From assembly GCA_945878545.1 (NCBI GenBank), contig CAMCTQ010000053.1, forward strand, positions 1 to 7,774: DNA of 7,774 nt, in the 5' to 3' direction. This stretch comes from Rickettsia typhi (GTDB lineage Bacteria; Pseudomonadota; Alphaproteobacteria; Rickettsiales; Rickettsiaceae). The number at the start of each line of letters is the position of its first letter. Position 1 is the stretch's first letter. The position numbers were made by a program, and so were the translations under genes. The notes beneath the pieces were generated by a model. It did no database searches, was not told the origin of the DNA, and worked only from the letters and a program-made list of their open reading frames with translations. Positions 1-7,232 of the stretch are shown piece after piece.

Positions 1-1761
1 ATAGATGCTGGAGCTACAAAAATTGAAATCATCCTAGAGCAGGCTGGAAAAAATCTTATCATCATAAGAGATGATGGCTTTGGCCTGTCTAAAGAAGAGT
101 TAGAACTCGCTATTCAAAGACATGCTACCTCAAAACTAGATGAAGAGGACTTGCTGAATATTAATAGCTTTGGTTTTAGAGGCGAGGCTCTGCCCTCCAT
201 CGGTGCAATTAGTAAATTTAAAATCACTTCGAAAAAGAAAGATTCAAACGAAGCCTATGCTTTAAGTATCAATGGTGGAATTCAAGAAAAAACCATACAA
301 GCGGCTCTCGACAGAGGTACTCTCATTGAGGTTAGAGATTTATTTTTTGCAACACCAGCAAGACTAAAATTTTTGAGAACAGATAAAACTGAATTAACGG
401 CCACCATAGGGTTGGTAAAGAAAATTGCTCTTAGTCATCCACATATTAGTTTTACCCTTACCCACGAGGGTAAAGATTTGGTTAAAGTCCGGAAAAGAGA
501 GGGAATATTTGAAGAAATATTAAATACACGTATCAGCGAGATAATGGGAACGGAATTTTTAACAAACTCTGCTTGCGTAAATTTCAAACGAAATGACATA
601 GAATTATATGGCTACACAAGTATTCCAACTTATAATAAAGCAGCCGCTGAAGAGCAATTTTTATTCATAAATAACAGACCTGTAAAAGATAAAGTATTAA
701 ATATAGCTTTAAAAGTCGCTTATCAAGATTTCTTAGCCAGAGATCGCCACGCAGTATCTGCCTTATTTTTAAAACTTGATCCGCATTTAGTAGACGTTAA
801 TGTTCATCCCGCTAAAACAGAAGTTCGTTTTCATGATCCAAATTTAGTCAGGTCAATATTTATTAGCGCTATAAAAGAAGCCCTAAGATTTGATGGTAGA
901 AGAGTGTCCAGTACATTATCTAACTTAGCAATAGATTATATGACACCTAAAAGCACTTCACCCCAATTAGCAGAGAATAATTATTCAAGTAATGCTAATT
1001 TTCAAATACTAAAACATAGAAGTGCCAAAGATAATTTTCGTATCGACTATGATCTTGCCAAAAGGCAAAACTCCGGCCATATTTTTCAAACAACATTAAA
1101 TCATGACTACTTACCAAGCACTAAAACGGAAAATAATATAGACCAAGAACTGGAAAATAGCTTGATCATAGATCAGAAATACTATCTCGGCGCCGCCAAA
1201 ACTCAGCTTCACAATACTTATATAATTTCACAGTCTGAAGATAGTATAATAATTACTGATCAGCATGCGGCACACGAAAGACTTGGCTACGAAAAAATTA
1301 AAGAACAAATAAAGAACAAAAGCATAATTAGGCAAAGATTACTGATTCCTGAAATAATTGAGTTATCCTCGAGGGAAAAAGCTGAAATCATCGATGAGAA
1401 TAAAAACTCTCTATTTGACCTTGGTTTATCAACGGAAAAATTTGGTGAAAAGTCAATAATTGTATCTGAGATACCAAGCCTCCTTGGTGATATTAATATT
1501 ATCAAACTAATCAATGATTTGTCTGACCATCTCTTAGCACTTGGTGAGAATATTGCACTAACCGAGTTAATTGAACATGTTACAGAAACATATGCATGTC
1601 ACTACGCAATCCGTGCCGGCAGAGTTTTATCCGTTTTAGAAATGAATGAATTGCTAAGACAAATGGAAAACACAGATTTCTCAGCGCAGTGTAACCATGG
1701 CAGACCAACCTATGTTGAATTAAAACTCAAAGATATAGAAAAATTATTTGGCCGGAGATAA
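1..1761 (+). CDS. mutL: DNA mismatch repair protein MutL (5'-truncated by window edge)
   Basis: MutL is the ATP-driven matchmaker of methyl-independent or methyl-directed mismatch repair, linking MutS to strand incision. The frame is open from base 1, so 586 codons are present; alignment in mind with E. coli MutL (IDAGAT here matches LDAGAT there) suggests about 35 residues are missing, including the first ATPase motif with the catalytic Glu. Counting window codons, the GHKL ATPase motifs are DDGFG (24-28), RHATSKL (40-46) and GFRGEAL (58-64). The C-terminal dimerisation domain carries DQHAAHERLGYE (420-431), which fits the metal-binding endonuclease motif DQHA(X)2E(X)4E, plus ACHYAIRAG (532-540) and CNHGRP (564-569). 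Those three motifs are known from MutL proteins that nick DNA themselves in bacteria lacking MutH, so this is inferred to be an active endonuclease. The central linker is poorly conserved and polar, as usual. It is probably the first visible gene of an operon with lipB three bases downstream. Confidence 0.97.
   Translation: MDAGATKIEIILEQAGKNLIIIRDDGFGLSKEELELAIQRHATSKLDEEDLLNINSFGFRGEALPSIGAISKFKITSKKKDSNEAYALSINGGIQEKTIQAALDRGTLIEVRDLFFATPARLKFLRTDKTELTATIGLVKKIALSHPHISFTLTHEGKDLVKVRKREGIFEEILNTRISEIMGTEFLTNSACVNFKRNDIELYGYTSIPTYNKAAAEEQFLFINNRPVKDKVLNIALKVAYQDFLARDRHAVSALFLKLDPHLVDVNVHPAKTEVRFHDPNLVRSIFISAIKEALRFDGRRVSSTLSNLAIDYMTPKSTSPQLAENNYSSNANFQILKHRSAKDNFRIDYDLAKRQNSGHIFQTTLNHDYLPSTKTENNIDQELENSLIIDQKYYLGAAKTQLHNTYIISQSEDSIIITDQHAAHERLGYEKIKEQIKNKSIIRQRLLIPEIIELSSREKAEIIDENKNSLFDLGLSTEKFGEKSIIVSEIPSLLGDINIIKLINDLSDHLLALGENIALTELIEHVTETYACHYAIRAGRVLSVLEMNELLRQMENTDFSAQCNHGRPTYVELKLKDIEKLFGRR
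1754..1757 (+). promoter_or_regulatory. Shine-Dalgarno of lipB inside the mutL end
   Basis: GGAG lies within the last codons of mutL, seven bases before the TTG at 1765. It is what decides the start of lipB: the next in-frame ATG (codon 20) would remove the conserved N-terminal strand and helix of the family and has no comparable site. Confidence 0.6.
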
Positions 1762-1764
1762 AAT

Positions 1765-2391
1765 TTGGTAAAATGGATCACTATACCAGGCCTCATTGGT
1801 TATCAGGACGGCGTAAATATCATGGAAGAACAATTGATCAAGGTAATAAAATCTCTTGAACCAGACACTGTCTTTTTACTGGAACATAAAGAAGTATACA
1901 CTGCAGGCACAAATCACAAAAAAGATGAATTATTAGACCCAGGCCTATTCCCAATAATTTACACAGGACGCGGAGGGAAGTTTACTTATCATGGTCCTGG
2001 TCAGCGAGTCATCTATCCTTTAATAAATTTGAACAATAAAGATAGTGCGAAAGATTTAAAGTTATATGTCACTAACCTCGAAAAATGGATAATATTGACT
2101 CTCGCAGAATTTAAAGTTCACGCCTTCACAATTCCAGGTAAAGTTGGAATCTGGGTCAAAAACAGCAAAAATATTAATGCTAAAATTGGAGCAATAGGCA
2201 TAAGAATAAGGAAGTGGGTGACTTACCATGGCATCGCTGTCAACATTAATACAAATCTTAATCATTACTCTGGCATAATCCCTTGTGGGATCAATAATTT
2301 TCCTATAACCTCATTAAGAGATATTGGTATCAATACATCTATGGAAGAATTTGATATAATATTGAAGAAAAAATTTATAGAAACGTTCTAA
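1765..2391 (+). CDS. lipB: Octanoyltransferase LipB (lipoate biosynthesis)
   Basis: LipB moves the octanoyl group from octanoyl-ACP to the lipoyl domains of 2-oxoacid dehydrogenases and the glycine cleavage H protein, through a thioester on its active-site cysteine; LipA then inserts sulfur. The 208-residue length is normal. Visible family features: YTAGTNHKKDELL (45-57, alphaproteobacterial in style), the signature RGGKFTYHGPGQ (69-80), KIGAIGIR (140-147) with catalytic Lys140, YHGIAVNIN (154-162), and PCGI (173-176) with catalytic Cys174. The start is TTG, supported by a GGAG seven bases upstream and by the N-terminal residues fitting the family. It begins three bases after the mutL stop and its TAA shares one base with the ATG of the next gene, so coupled translation is likely. 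Nothing essential appears to be missing, so the enzyme should be active. Confidence 0.96.
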   Translation: MVKWITIPGLIGYQDGVNIMEEQLIKVIKSLEPDTVFLLEHKEVYTAGTNHKKDELLDPGLFPIIYTGRGGKFTYHGPGQRVIYPLINLNNKDSAKDLKLYVTNLEKWIILTLAEFKVHAFTIPGKVGIWVKNSKNINAKIGAIGIRIRKWVTYHGIAVNINTNLNHYSGIIPCGINNFPITSLRDIGINTSMEEFDIILKKKFIETF

Positions 2392-2957
2392 TGAAATTAA
2401 TACGTACCATTTTTGGCTTAATATTACTATCATGGGGATTAGGTTTTTTTTATTTTATCCACGTAATACAGGATTATGTTTTAGATAACAAAACACTAAC
2501 CGAGGCGATCTTAGTATTTGGTAGTAGCAACAAACAAAGGCTTTACACAGCTACCGAACTACTGAAATTTGGTTACGCCCCCCTTATTTTGATTACTGGC
2601 GACGACGACCTTTCTATTTATAAAAATTATTTAAAAGAACAGGGAATACCAGATTACCAATTTATTTTTGATCCAAGACCAACTGAAGCTAGCAAGGATT
2701 ACTCTTTAGATACTTATTATCTTCTAAAAAGATACAAAATTTATTCAATAAGATTGGTAATGTCTGCCGAAGAACTACCAAGGGCAATGATCGAACTAGC
2801 TCGTCATCTACCAGACAATATCTCAGTTGTTCCACATCCAGTTTCTTTAAAAAAGAAAGATTACAATTCTATTTTTATTGAATATAACAAATATTTGCTA
2901 ATAATATTAGCGCCAATCTTTGGATTACAAAATGACCTCAATCTATCATATTCTTGA
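2391..2957 (+). CDS. Membrane-anchored DUF218 (ElyC/SanA/YdcF-type) protein
   Basis: The 188-residue product has one hydrophobic N-terminal segment (about residues 5-24) and no clear cleavage site, so it is probably an inner-membrane anchor with the domain facing the periplasm. The rest fits the DUF218 fold: the first strand AILVFGSSNKQR (39-50), then YTATELLKFG and PLILITGDDD (64-73), and later a helix with LPRAMIEL (129-136) that matches the PRA.-type segment of the family, followed by VVPHPV (146-151). E. coli members ElyC, SanA and YdcF are linked to envelope integrity, peptidoglycan precursor handling or cofactor binding, but their chemistry is not settled, so no reaction is assigned. 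Its ATG overlaps the lipB stop by one base and has no visible Shine-Dalgarno, suggesting translation by ribosomes coming off lipB. Its end overlaps the following gene by 26 bases. Confidence 0.83.
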   Translation: MKLIRTIFGLILLSWGLGFFYFIHVIQDYVLDNKTLTEAILVFGSSNKQRLYTATELLKFGYAPLILITGDDDLSIYKNYLKEQGIPDYQFIFDPRPTEASKDYSLDTYYLLKRYKIYSIRLVMSAEELPRAMIELARHLPDNISVVPHPVSLKKKDYNSIFIEYNKYLLIILAPIFGLQNDLNLSYS

Positions 2958-4272
2958 TAAAACACCATCTATTTACGAAGAAGACATGCAAATTGAGTAT
3001 GAGAATTTAGCTAAAAAACTAGTAAGCTCTGGTAGAATGCGGATTGATACAGATTATTATTGTAATTTTTCTAGATTCTACGACCCTAGTTCTGGCATAA
3101 ACATAATGATGACAAAGGAAGAACTCACTGATCCTAATTTGCTTATACTCACAAAACAAACCATAAAAAATCTATACTTGCAAAAAAACAAAAATATAAC
3201 TAATGAGCAAATTACGAAAATAATAACAGAATTACTCAATCAAACAAAAAAATTATTAGCAGTAAATGCTGAAACTCAAATACAACTTGCTAGAATATTT
3301 GTTCAGTCTGCTCACCCAATCGTTATAAAATGGCTGTTACTAGATCGTACTCAAGTATTTCTCACTTATTCTCACAATATTGGCGATGTCATGGATATAT
3401 CAAGCTGGAAAACATCAGGAACAAACAGTGGAATGCAAAGCACTGACGGCAATAATGTATGTATCTATGTTTCCTGTGGCGGCGATCCTTTTGCTCCAAA
3501 CAATACTACCAATCCATTTTATGGTGATGGCTTTGCTGCCGCAGCAAGACTACAAATTATCGCTGGACAAGAAATTGGCCATTATGCCGACATAATGCGA
3601 GACGCACAAGGTCGTCAAATAGGTAGGCATTCAGCAAACTTTGCTTGTACTAGAGCGAAACCTCATGTTAAACAAGGCAGAAGGGATGATATAACAAGAT
3701 GTCAAAAATTATATAATAATCTTCTATCTTGGGGGATGGACCAATTGCTATCTCTGGAAGGAAAGTTAAAATTTTATGACAAGCAAAAAATTTCTGGATT
3801 GAAAGTTTTCTGGATCAAACTATTAATCAAATATCACAAGCGCAAATTTTTACAATTTGCTACCTACCATCACTGCATATTCATTAAAAGATTTTCAAGT
3901 GAAAAATACATGGGAATAATGATAAAAGCTATGATCTTAGATATGCAATCAAACCTCTCTCCAGTTGCTGATGTTTACAAACGCAACGACCCCGAAGCCG
4001 AAGAAGCGATAGCTTGCGTTGAAGCTTTAGCAAGAGTACCACAACAGGTTATGAAATGGGGGTATTTAACTACCAAAGCAACAATGCACGACTTATATAA
4101 AATTTATTACGGCGAAGTTATTCCATCGTTAATCAAAAATTATGAGTTACATACTAATACTAAGTATAAAAGGGACTATCATTTCTATAAACCAACAATT
4201 TTGCAGAGGATTAAAATGAAGTTTAGTTTACAAAAAAATAAATTTAAATTTACTGTTGTAAGAGATGTATGA
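2932..4272 (+). CDS. Conserved Rickettsiales protein, probably DUF2748, with QEIGH motif
   Basis: A 446-residue protein of unknown function. From memory it closely resembles an uncharacterised Rickettsia protein family that I believe is DUF2748: the opening MTSIYHILDK, SAHPIVIKWLLL (126-137), LTYSHNIGD (144-152), GDGFAAAARLQII (198-210), NLSPVADVYKR (341-351) and EALARVPQQ (364-372) all seem conserved there. No signal peptide and no convincing membrane segment are seen, so it is probably cytoplasmic unless secreted by another route. QEIGHYAD (213-220) looks like a zinc-metalloprotease HExxH helix whose first His is Gln; RHSAN (232-236) follows. An upstream TTG (2920) is possible, but the ATG at 2932 matches the recalled family start and follows a GGA seven bases upstream. 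It overlaps the DUF218 gene by 26 bases. The tail after about residue 410 is basic and poorly structured. The family match is recall, not a search result. Confidence 0.85.
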   Translation: MTSIYHILDKTPSIYEEDMQIEYENLAKKLVSSGRMRIDTDYYCNFSRFYDPSSGINIMMTKEELTDPNLLILTKQTIKNLYLQKNKNITNEQITKIITELLNQTKKLLAVNAETQIQLARIFVQSAHPIVIKWLLLDRTQVFLTYSHNIGDVMDISSWKTSGTNSGMQSTDGNNVCIYVSCGGDPFAPNNTTNPFYGDGFAAAARLQIIAGQEIGHYADIMRDAQGRQIGRHSANFACTRAKPHVKQGRRDDITRCQKLYNNLLSWGMDQLLSLEGKLKFYDKQKISGLKVFWIKLLIKYHKRKFLQFATYHHCIFIKRFSSEKYMGIMIKAMILDMQSNLSPVADVYKRNDPEAEEAIACVEALARVPQQVMKWGYLTTKATMHDLYKIYYGEVIPSLIKNYELHTNTKYKRDYHFYKPTILQRIKMKFSLQKNKFKFTVVRDV

Positions 4273-4439
4273 CTGACCATAAAATTGAAAAAATACACTT
4301 GTAATAAAAATTTCCATGAAAACCCCGTCCAGATGCATAATTTAGTTAAATGATTTACAAGATTCAACATATAATCAGGACATTTCCAGGAATATAACTT
4401 AAGACTTTAATAAATTTATATAAAAACACAGGATACATT
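4273..4439 (+). other. Intergenic spacer before the 572-aa gene
   Basis: These 167 bases separate the four-gene cluster from the next gene and are strongly AT-rich. They should contain the end of the first transcript and a promoter for the next gene, but I find neither a clear GC-rich hairpin with a T-run nor a convincing -35/-10 pair with normal spacing. The only clear signal is AGGA at 4430-4433, six bases before the ATG at 4440. Confidence 0.5.
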
Positions 4440-6158
4440 ATGAAAACTCAAAATACAATTTGGTTCGATAACATAAGTGATACTATAGCATTGAACGAAG
4501 AAAATTTTAAAATTTTTGAACAAACAGTATCCTCTTCGATTCAAGCCAACAAATTTAATCCATCAAAATTACAGATCAAAGATTCCACTCCCTATATTAT
4601 TTTTATTACTATTGCAGAGTTCTCCGTTACTACCACTGTTTTTTACGGACAAGGTTATGGTTTACTATCAGCTTTTGAATCTGCCTTTATAAAAATGCAA
4701 GAGCGGTTTGACTGTCAAAATAAGAAATATACAATAAAAATTGACATCGCCTTCTCCGCAAGATCGCAAAAAGGCTGCGACAAAGATACTATTTATAATT
4801 TTGCTCGTGGGATTGAAGGAATCGCCTTTGATAAAGCAGTTAACCTGGCAGTATTGCCTGAGCAAATTTCTTGTAATTTTTTGTGGAACAATAATGCAAA
4901 AATGTTACCAGAAAGATTACATAATTATTTAGAAAACAATCCGCCCGAATCACACAAACTAGATAAGGTATTGTATAGCAAAGAGCTATTTGATGTTTAT
5001 TTTTTCAAAACAAAAAGCTTTGTCTTAGAAAATAATACTTTAAAAGTTATATATCGTGGACAATTTTTATTTGAAGAATTTTCCAATGACACCTTAAAAG
5101 AATCTTTGGGGTTTGCAGGCAAATATTTGATTAATGCCATTTTACCAAATGGTCGATACGATTATATGTACTATGTTACTAGCAACTTCTCTGATATAGA
5201 CTATAATTTCTTAAGACATGCTGGGACTTGTTTTTCATTAGCTGAATATTTTGAATTTAGTAACGATCAAGAATGCTTGCCTGCGTTAAAACGTGCACTA
5301 GATTATATGAAATTATTTGCCGTTCCTGGCCTTGAAGATCCTAAAACTACTTGCTTTGTGGAGCGTAGTTTGGCCACGATAGGAAGCAATGGACTGGCTG
5401 CTCTTGCACTAGCTAAATACATGAAAGTTACTAATGACAGAAAAGATCAAGAACTCTTGAACAAAGTCTGTAATTGGATTTTAACCCAAATTGCAGATGA
5501 TGGTAATTTTAAAGGTCATAAACAACGTTATAATATAGGAACATACTCTAGTGAAACAGTCTTGTATTACCCAGGTGAGGTAGTGTATGGGCTCATCATG
5601 TCATATAATTTGTTCAATGAACAAAAATGGTTGGATGCTGCAAATCAGATAGCAAATTGGATTATTAATGTTCGAGACGCTGGAATCAAAGCTATAGATT
5701 TGCAACATGATCATTGGATGCTATACGGCCTGAACGAACTCTACAGAATCACTCCAGATAAAATCTACATTGATCATACTGCTAATATTTGCCAAGCGAT
5801 TATGCATCGCCAAATTTTAAAATCTCAACACCCAGATTACCCTGGAGCTCATAATAACAATGGAGATCCATCATCTACACAAGCAGCTACTAGGAGTGAA
5901 GGGTTACTTGCTGCGTACAAGCTACTCAGGGATTTTGGTAACATGCCAGAGTTTAGCGATAAGGTTCTATCATATGCTAAACGTAGTATTAGTTTTCAGT
6001 TACGTACACAATATACTAAACTCAATACTATGTATGTACGTAATCCACAAAAAGCTTTAGGTGGATTCCGCCAATCACTTAATTCGCATAGCATCAGAAT
6101 TGACTATGTACAACATAATATTTCATCAATGATCAGTTTGTATAATTTGACAAAGTAG
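4440..6158 (+). CDS. Uncharacterised protein with predicted (alpha/alpha) toroid, six-hairpin type
   Basis: A 572-residue protein I cannot name. Residues 1-210 form a mixed region with beta-rich stretches such as YIIFITIAEFSVTTTVFYG (52-70) and a helix after YGLLSAFESAF (73-83). Residues about 217-572 are repeated helical hairpins: ESLGFAGKYLINAI, the motif FLRHAGTCFSLAEYFEFS (257-274), SNGLAALALAKYM, LYYPGEVVYGLIMSY (375-389), KWLDAANQIANWI, LQHDHWMLYGLNELYR (421-436), RSEGLLAAYKLL and a last GGFRQSL...IRIDYVQHNISS (541-563). RHAGT, YPGE and DHW with alternating helices recall uncharacterised bacterial proteins with a glycosidase-like or terpene-cyclase-like (alpha/alpha) barrel; the acidic and His residues could form a central active site. 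A sugar-processing or cyclase-like role is inference only. No signal peptide or membrane segment is seen. The ATG follows AGGA by six bases. It is a single-gene unit set apart by spacers on both sides. Confidence 0.85.
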   Translation: MKTQNTIWFDNISDTIALNEENFKIFEQTVSSSIQANKFNPSKLQIKDSTPYIIFITIAEFSVTTTVFYGQGYGLLSAFESAFIKMQERFDCQNKKYTIKIDIAFSARSQKGCDKDTIYNFARGIEGIAFDKAVNLAVLPEQISCNFLWNNNAKMLPERLHNYLENNPPESHKLDKVLYSKELFDVYFFKTKSFVLENNTLKVIYRGQFLFEEFSNDTLKESLGFAGKYLINAILPNGRYDYMYYVTSNFSDIDYNFLRHAGTCFSLAEYFEFSNDQECLPALKRALDYMKLFAVPGLEDPKTTCFVERSLATIGSNGLAALALAKYMKVTNDRKDQELLNKVCNWILTQIADDGNFKGHKQRYNIGTYSSETVLYYPGEVVYGLIMSYNLFNEQKWLDAANQIANWIINVRDAGIKAIDLQHDHWMLYGLNELYRITPDKIYIDHTANICQAIMHRQILKSQHPDYPGAHNNNGDPSSTQAATRSEGLLAAYKLLRDFGNMPEFSDKVLSYAKRSISFQLRTQYTKLNTMYVRNPQKALGGFRQSLNSHSIRIDYVQHNISSMISLYNLTK

Positions 6159-6177
6159 CACCCCAAGAACAACGAGC

Positions 6178-6294
6178 ATGAAGTTTTACCTTACAGCTGA
6201 TTTAAGTGAAGTAGAGTCTAAAAGCAATGAGAAATCTAAAGGAATCTTGGTCTTACAATCTCATGCCTTGAGAGCCATTATTCCTTTACCATAG
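6178..6294 (+). CDS. Short hypothetical ORF, 38 codons
   Basis: An ATG opens 38 codons, MKFYLTADLSEV to LRAIIPLP, twenty bases after the preceding gene. There is no clear Shine-Dalgarno (only ACGAGC before the ATG) and I do not recognise the sequence. The residue mix looks protein-like, so it may be a remnant of an older gene rather than a working one. The rest of the stretch from 6159 to 6342 shows only a small hairpin (TCTCA/TGAGA around 6259-6274) with no T-run. Confidence 0.15.
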   Translation: MKFYLTADLSEVESKSNEKSKGILVLQSHALRAIIPLP

Positions 6295-6342
6295 GTGCAA
6301 ATCTCACAGGCAGTTTATTACAAAATTTATAATAAATGGATT

Positions 6343-6774
6343 TCATTCCCAAATATAAGTTTTTAAATTTTGTTCGTCCATATGTACCAAGTCCTTTTTG
6401 ATCTCTTTGATTACAGACTTAGTAGTTATTTTTTTAAGCATGCGTCGCAGTTTACCTAGAAATTTAGAAGGGGAAATTAACACAAGACTTTGGAATTGTC
6501 CTGTTGCTGCATCTTTATTTAATAATTCAGCAACGCAATGTATAAATTTCTCCTCTTCCTTTGCCCGTAAATCAACTCTTGATTCCGGTGTATTTCTTTC
6601 AAATATTCCATGTGGTTTTTTGCTGCCTAATTCATAGCTATGCATTCTTGCGGTTTGAGACTCTAAAGTATTAATTAATGTTAAATTATGTTTATTCATA
6701 TTACTTATATAAATATTGGCTTTAGATCCGTTCGACACTAAAATATAAGTTATTTTTTGATTGTTATTGATCAT
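6343..6774 (-). CDS. Host attachment protein family (PF10116-like)
   Basis: This 143-residue protein fits the family named after an Agrobacterium protein required for attachment to plant host cells, which is related to the central domain of peptide release factor eRF1. Visible features: an N-terminal strand ITYILVSNGSKANIYIS (8-24) matching the family's 'W.LVADG..ARI' opening; a variable loop; EEEKFIHCVAELL (73-85); GQFQSLVLISPSKFLGKLR (92-110), the best-matching block; and TKSVIKEIKKDLVHMD (118-133). Length is normal for the family. No signal peptide is present, so the name should not be taken as proof of a surface role; the biochemical function is unknown. It starts 12 bases after the end of a broken DUF2905 gene on the same strand, with a GAGGGT-type ribosome site in between, so it is probably the last gene of a small minus-strand unit. 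Its reverse strand also carries an open frame, judged a shadow. Confidence 0.85.
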   Translation of the reverse strand: MINNNQKITYILVSNGSKANIYISNMNKHNLTLINTLESQTARMHSYELGSKKPHGIFERNTPESRVDLRAKEEEKFIHCVAELLNKDAATGQFQSLVLISPSKFLGKLRRMLKKITTKSVIKEIKKDLVHMDEQNLKTYIWE

Positions 6775-6786
6775 TATTTTCTACCC

Positions 6787-7017
6787 TCAACGACTATATA
6801 TGAAATTAATAACTAACCTTCTAAGCAGCCATGCGATAAACATGTATATTATGCTAATAATTAGGCAAGTCATTACTGGAGAATAGATAGGTATAAGTGT
6901 CTTCTTCTAATTATTATATCACCCGGTAAACGATCCAAACTTAGAATAATCTACTAAGGGCCACAATATTCCAATAAGGATAATCACAATACCCGCTACT
7001 ATTAAGATTTTTTGCAT
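6787..7017 (-). pseudogene. DUF2905 small membrane protein, disrupted by two indels
   Basis: Read across two frames, this stretch gives a near-complete DUF2905 protein of about 75 residues. Segment 1 (7017 to 6931) starts MQKILIVAGIVIILIGILW and continues to KFGS: one transmembrane helix. Segment 2 (6929 to 6888), shifted by one base, reads LPGDIIIRRRHLYL and contains the LPGDI.I.R hallmark of the family. Segment 3 (6885 to 6790), back in the first frame, reads YSPVMTCLIISI then YMFIAWLLRR: the second helix with its basic end; TGA at 6787-6789 closes it. The first shift falls at a TTT (6928-6930), the second at a CTATCTAT-like repeat (about 6883-6890). Between the shifts the first frame contains several stops, so no intact product is possible without recoding. 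Either the gene is decaying or the assembly has two indel errors. The family is a conserved two-helix membrane protein of unknown function. Confidence 0.75.
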
Positions 7018-7105
7018 CAACACACTCTCTCAAGGCATTGCCTTGGATATAAGAAACTGCTGCAATGAAGGCTAATAGCCCTATTATTACCTGCCTTGTC
7101 ACCAT
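6941..7105 (-). CDS. Small putative exported protein, 54 aa
   Basis: The ATG at 7105 has GGAGG at 7111-7115 with a five-base spacer, the best ribosome site on this strand. The product begins MVTRQVIIGLLAFIAAVSYI, a short basic end plus hydrophobic core like a Sec signal, with a plausible cleavage after QGNA (residue 24). The remaining 30 residues hold two cysteines (REC, GYC) that could pair. I do not recognise it. The last 26 or so codons overlap the broken DUF2905 gene in another frame of the same strand, so the C-terminal part may be an accident of an older gene's sequence, and the true ancestral product may have been shorter or is lost. A longer version from an ATG at 7144 is possible but would ignore the GGAGG. 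Alternatives are a single-helix membrane peptide or a remnant. Confidence 0.4.
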   Translation of the reverse strand: MVTRQVIIGLLAFIAAVSYIQGNALRECVDAKNLNSSGYCDYPYWNIVALSRLF

Positions 7106-7106
7106 A

Positions 7107-7175
7107 TTATCCTCCAAAAAAATGTACATAAGATTTTTTTTCAACCATTAGATATAATTTGCCATTTGTTATCAT
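7107..7175 (-). CDS. Tiny ORF or leader peptide, 22 codons
   Basis: The ATG at 7175 follows GAGG (7181-7184) by five bases and opens 22 codons, beginning MITNGKLYLMVEKK and ending FFGG. Its stop TAA is one base before the ATG of the 54-codon ORF, and its last two Gly codons form the GGAGG of that ORF. This arrangement is typical of a translated leader coupled to the next gene, but so short an ORF can arise by chance. No resemblance to a known leader is seen. Confidence 0.3.
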   Translation of the reverse strand: MITNGKLYLMVEKKSYVHFFGG

Positions 7176-7232
7176 ATTTACCTCATAATTTGAGTGGTTT
7201 TAAACTAAATCTAAATAAGCTCAATAGACTAC

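Noticed and set aside
3380..3595. Open frame on + within the 446-residue protein gene
   Set aside because: It is a shifted frame over the best conserved part of that gene; the conserved reading explains the sequence.
4185..4370. Minus-strand open frame across the 3'-end of the orphan gene and the spacer
   Set aside because: Its product is Leu/Phe-rich as AT-rich antisense frames are, with no ribosome site and no recognisable motif.
4273..4439. Possible tRNA or small RNA in the spacer
   Set aside because: No cloverleaf arms, TTCGA-type T-loop or GC-rich stem could be found; it looks like plain AT-rich spacer.
6398..6637. Open frame on + inside the minus-strand host-attachment gene
   Set aside because: It is antisense to a gene with clear family motifs, has no ribosome site, and its product is not protein-like.
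6882..6931. Programmed ribosomal frameshifting in the DUF2905 stretch
   Set aside because: It would need two opposite shifts in a 75-codon gene, there is no slippery heptamer or clear stimulatory structure, and the family is normally encoded in one frame.
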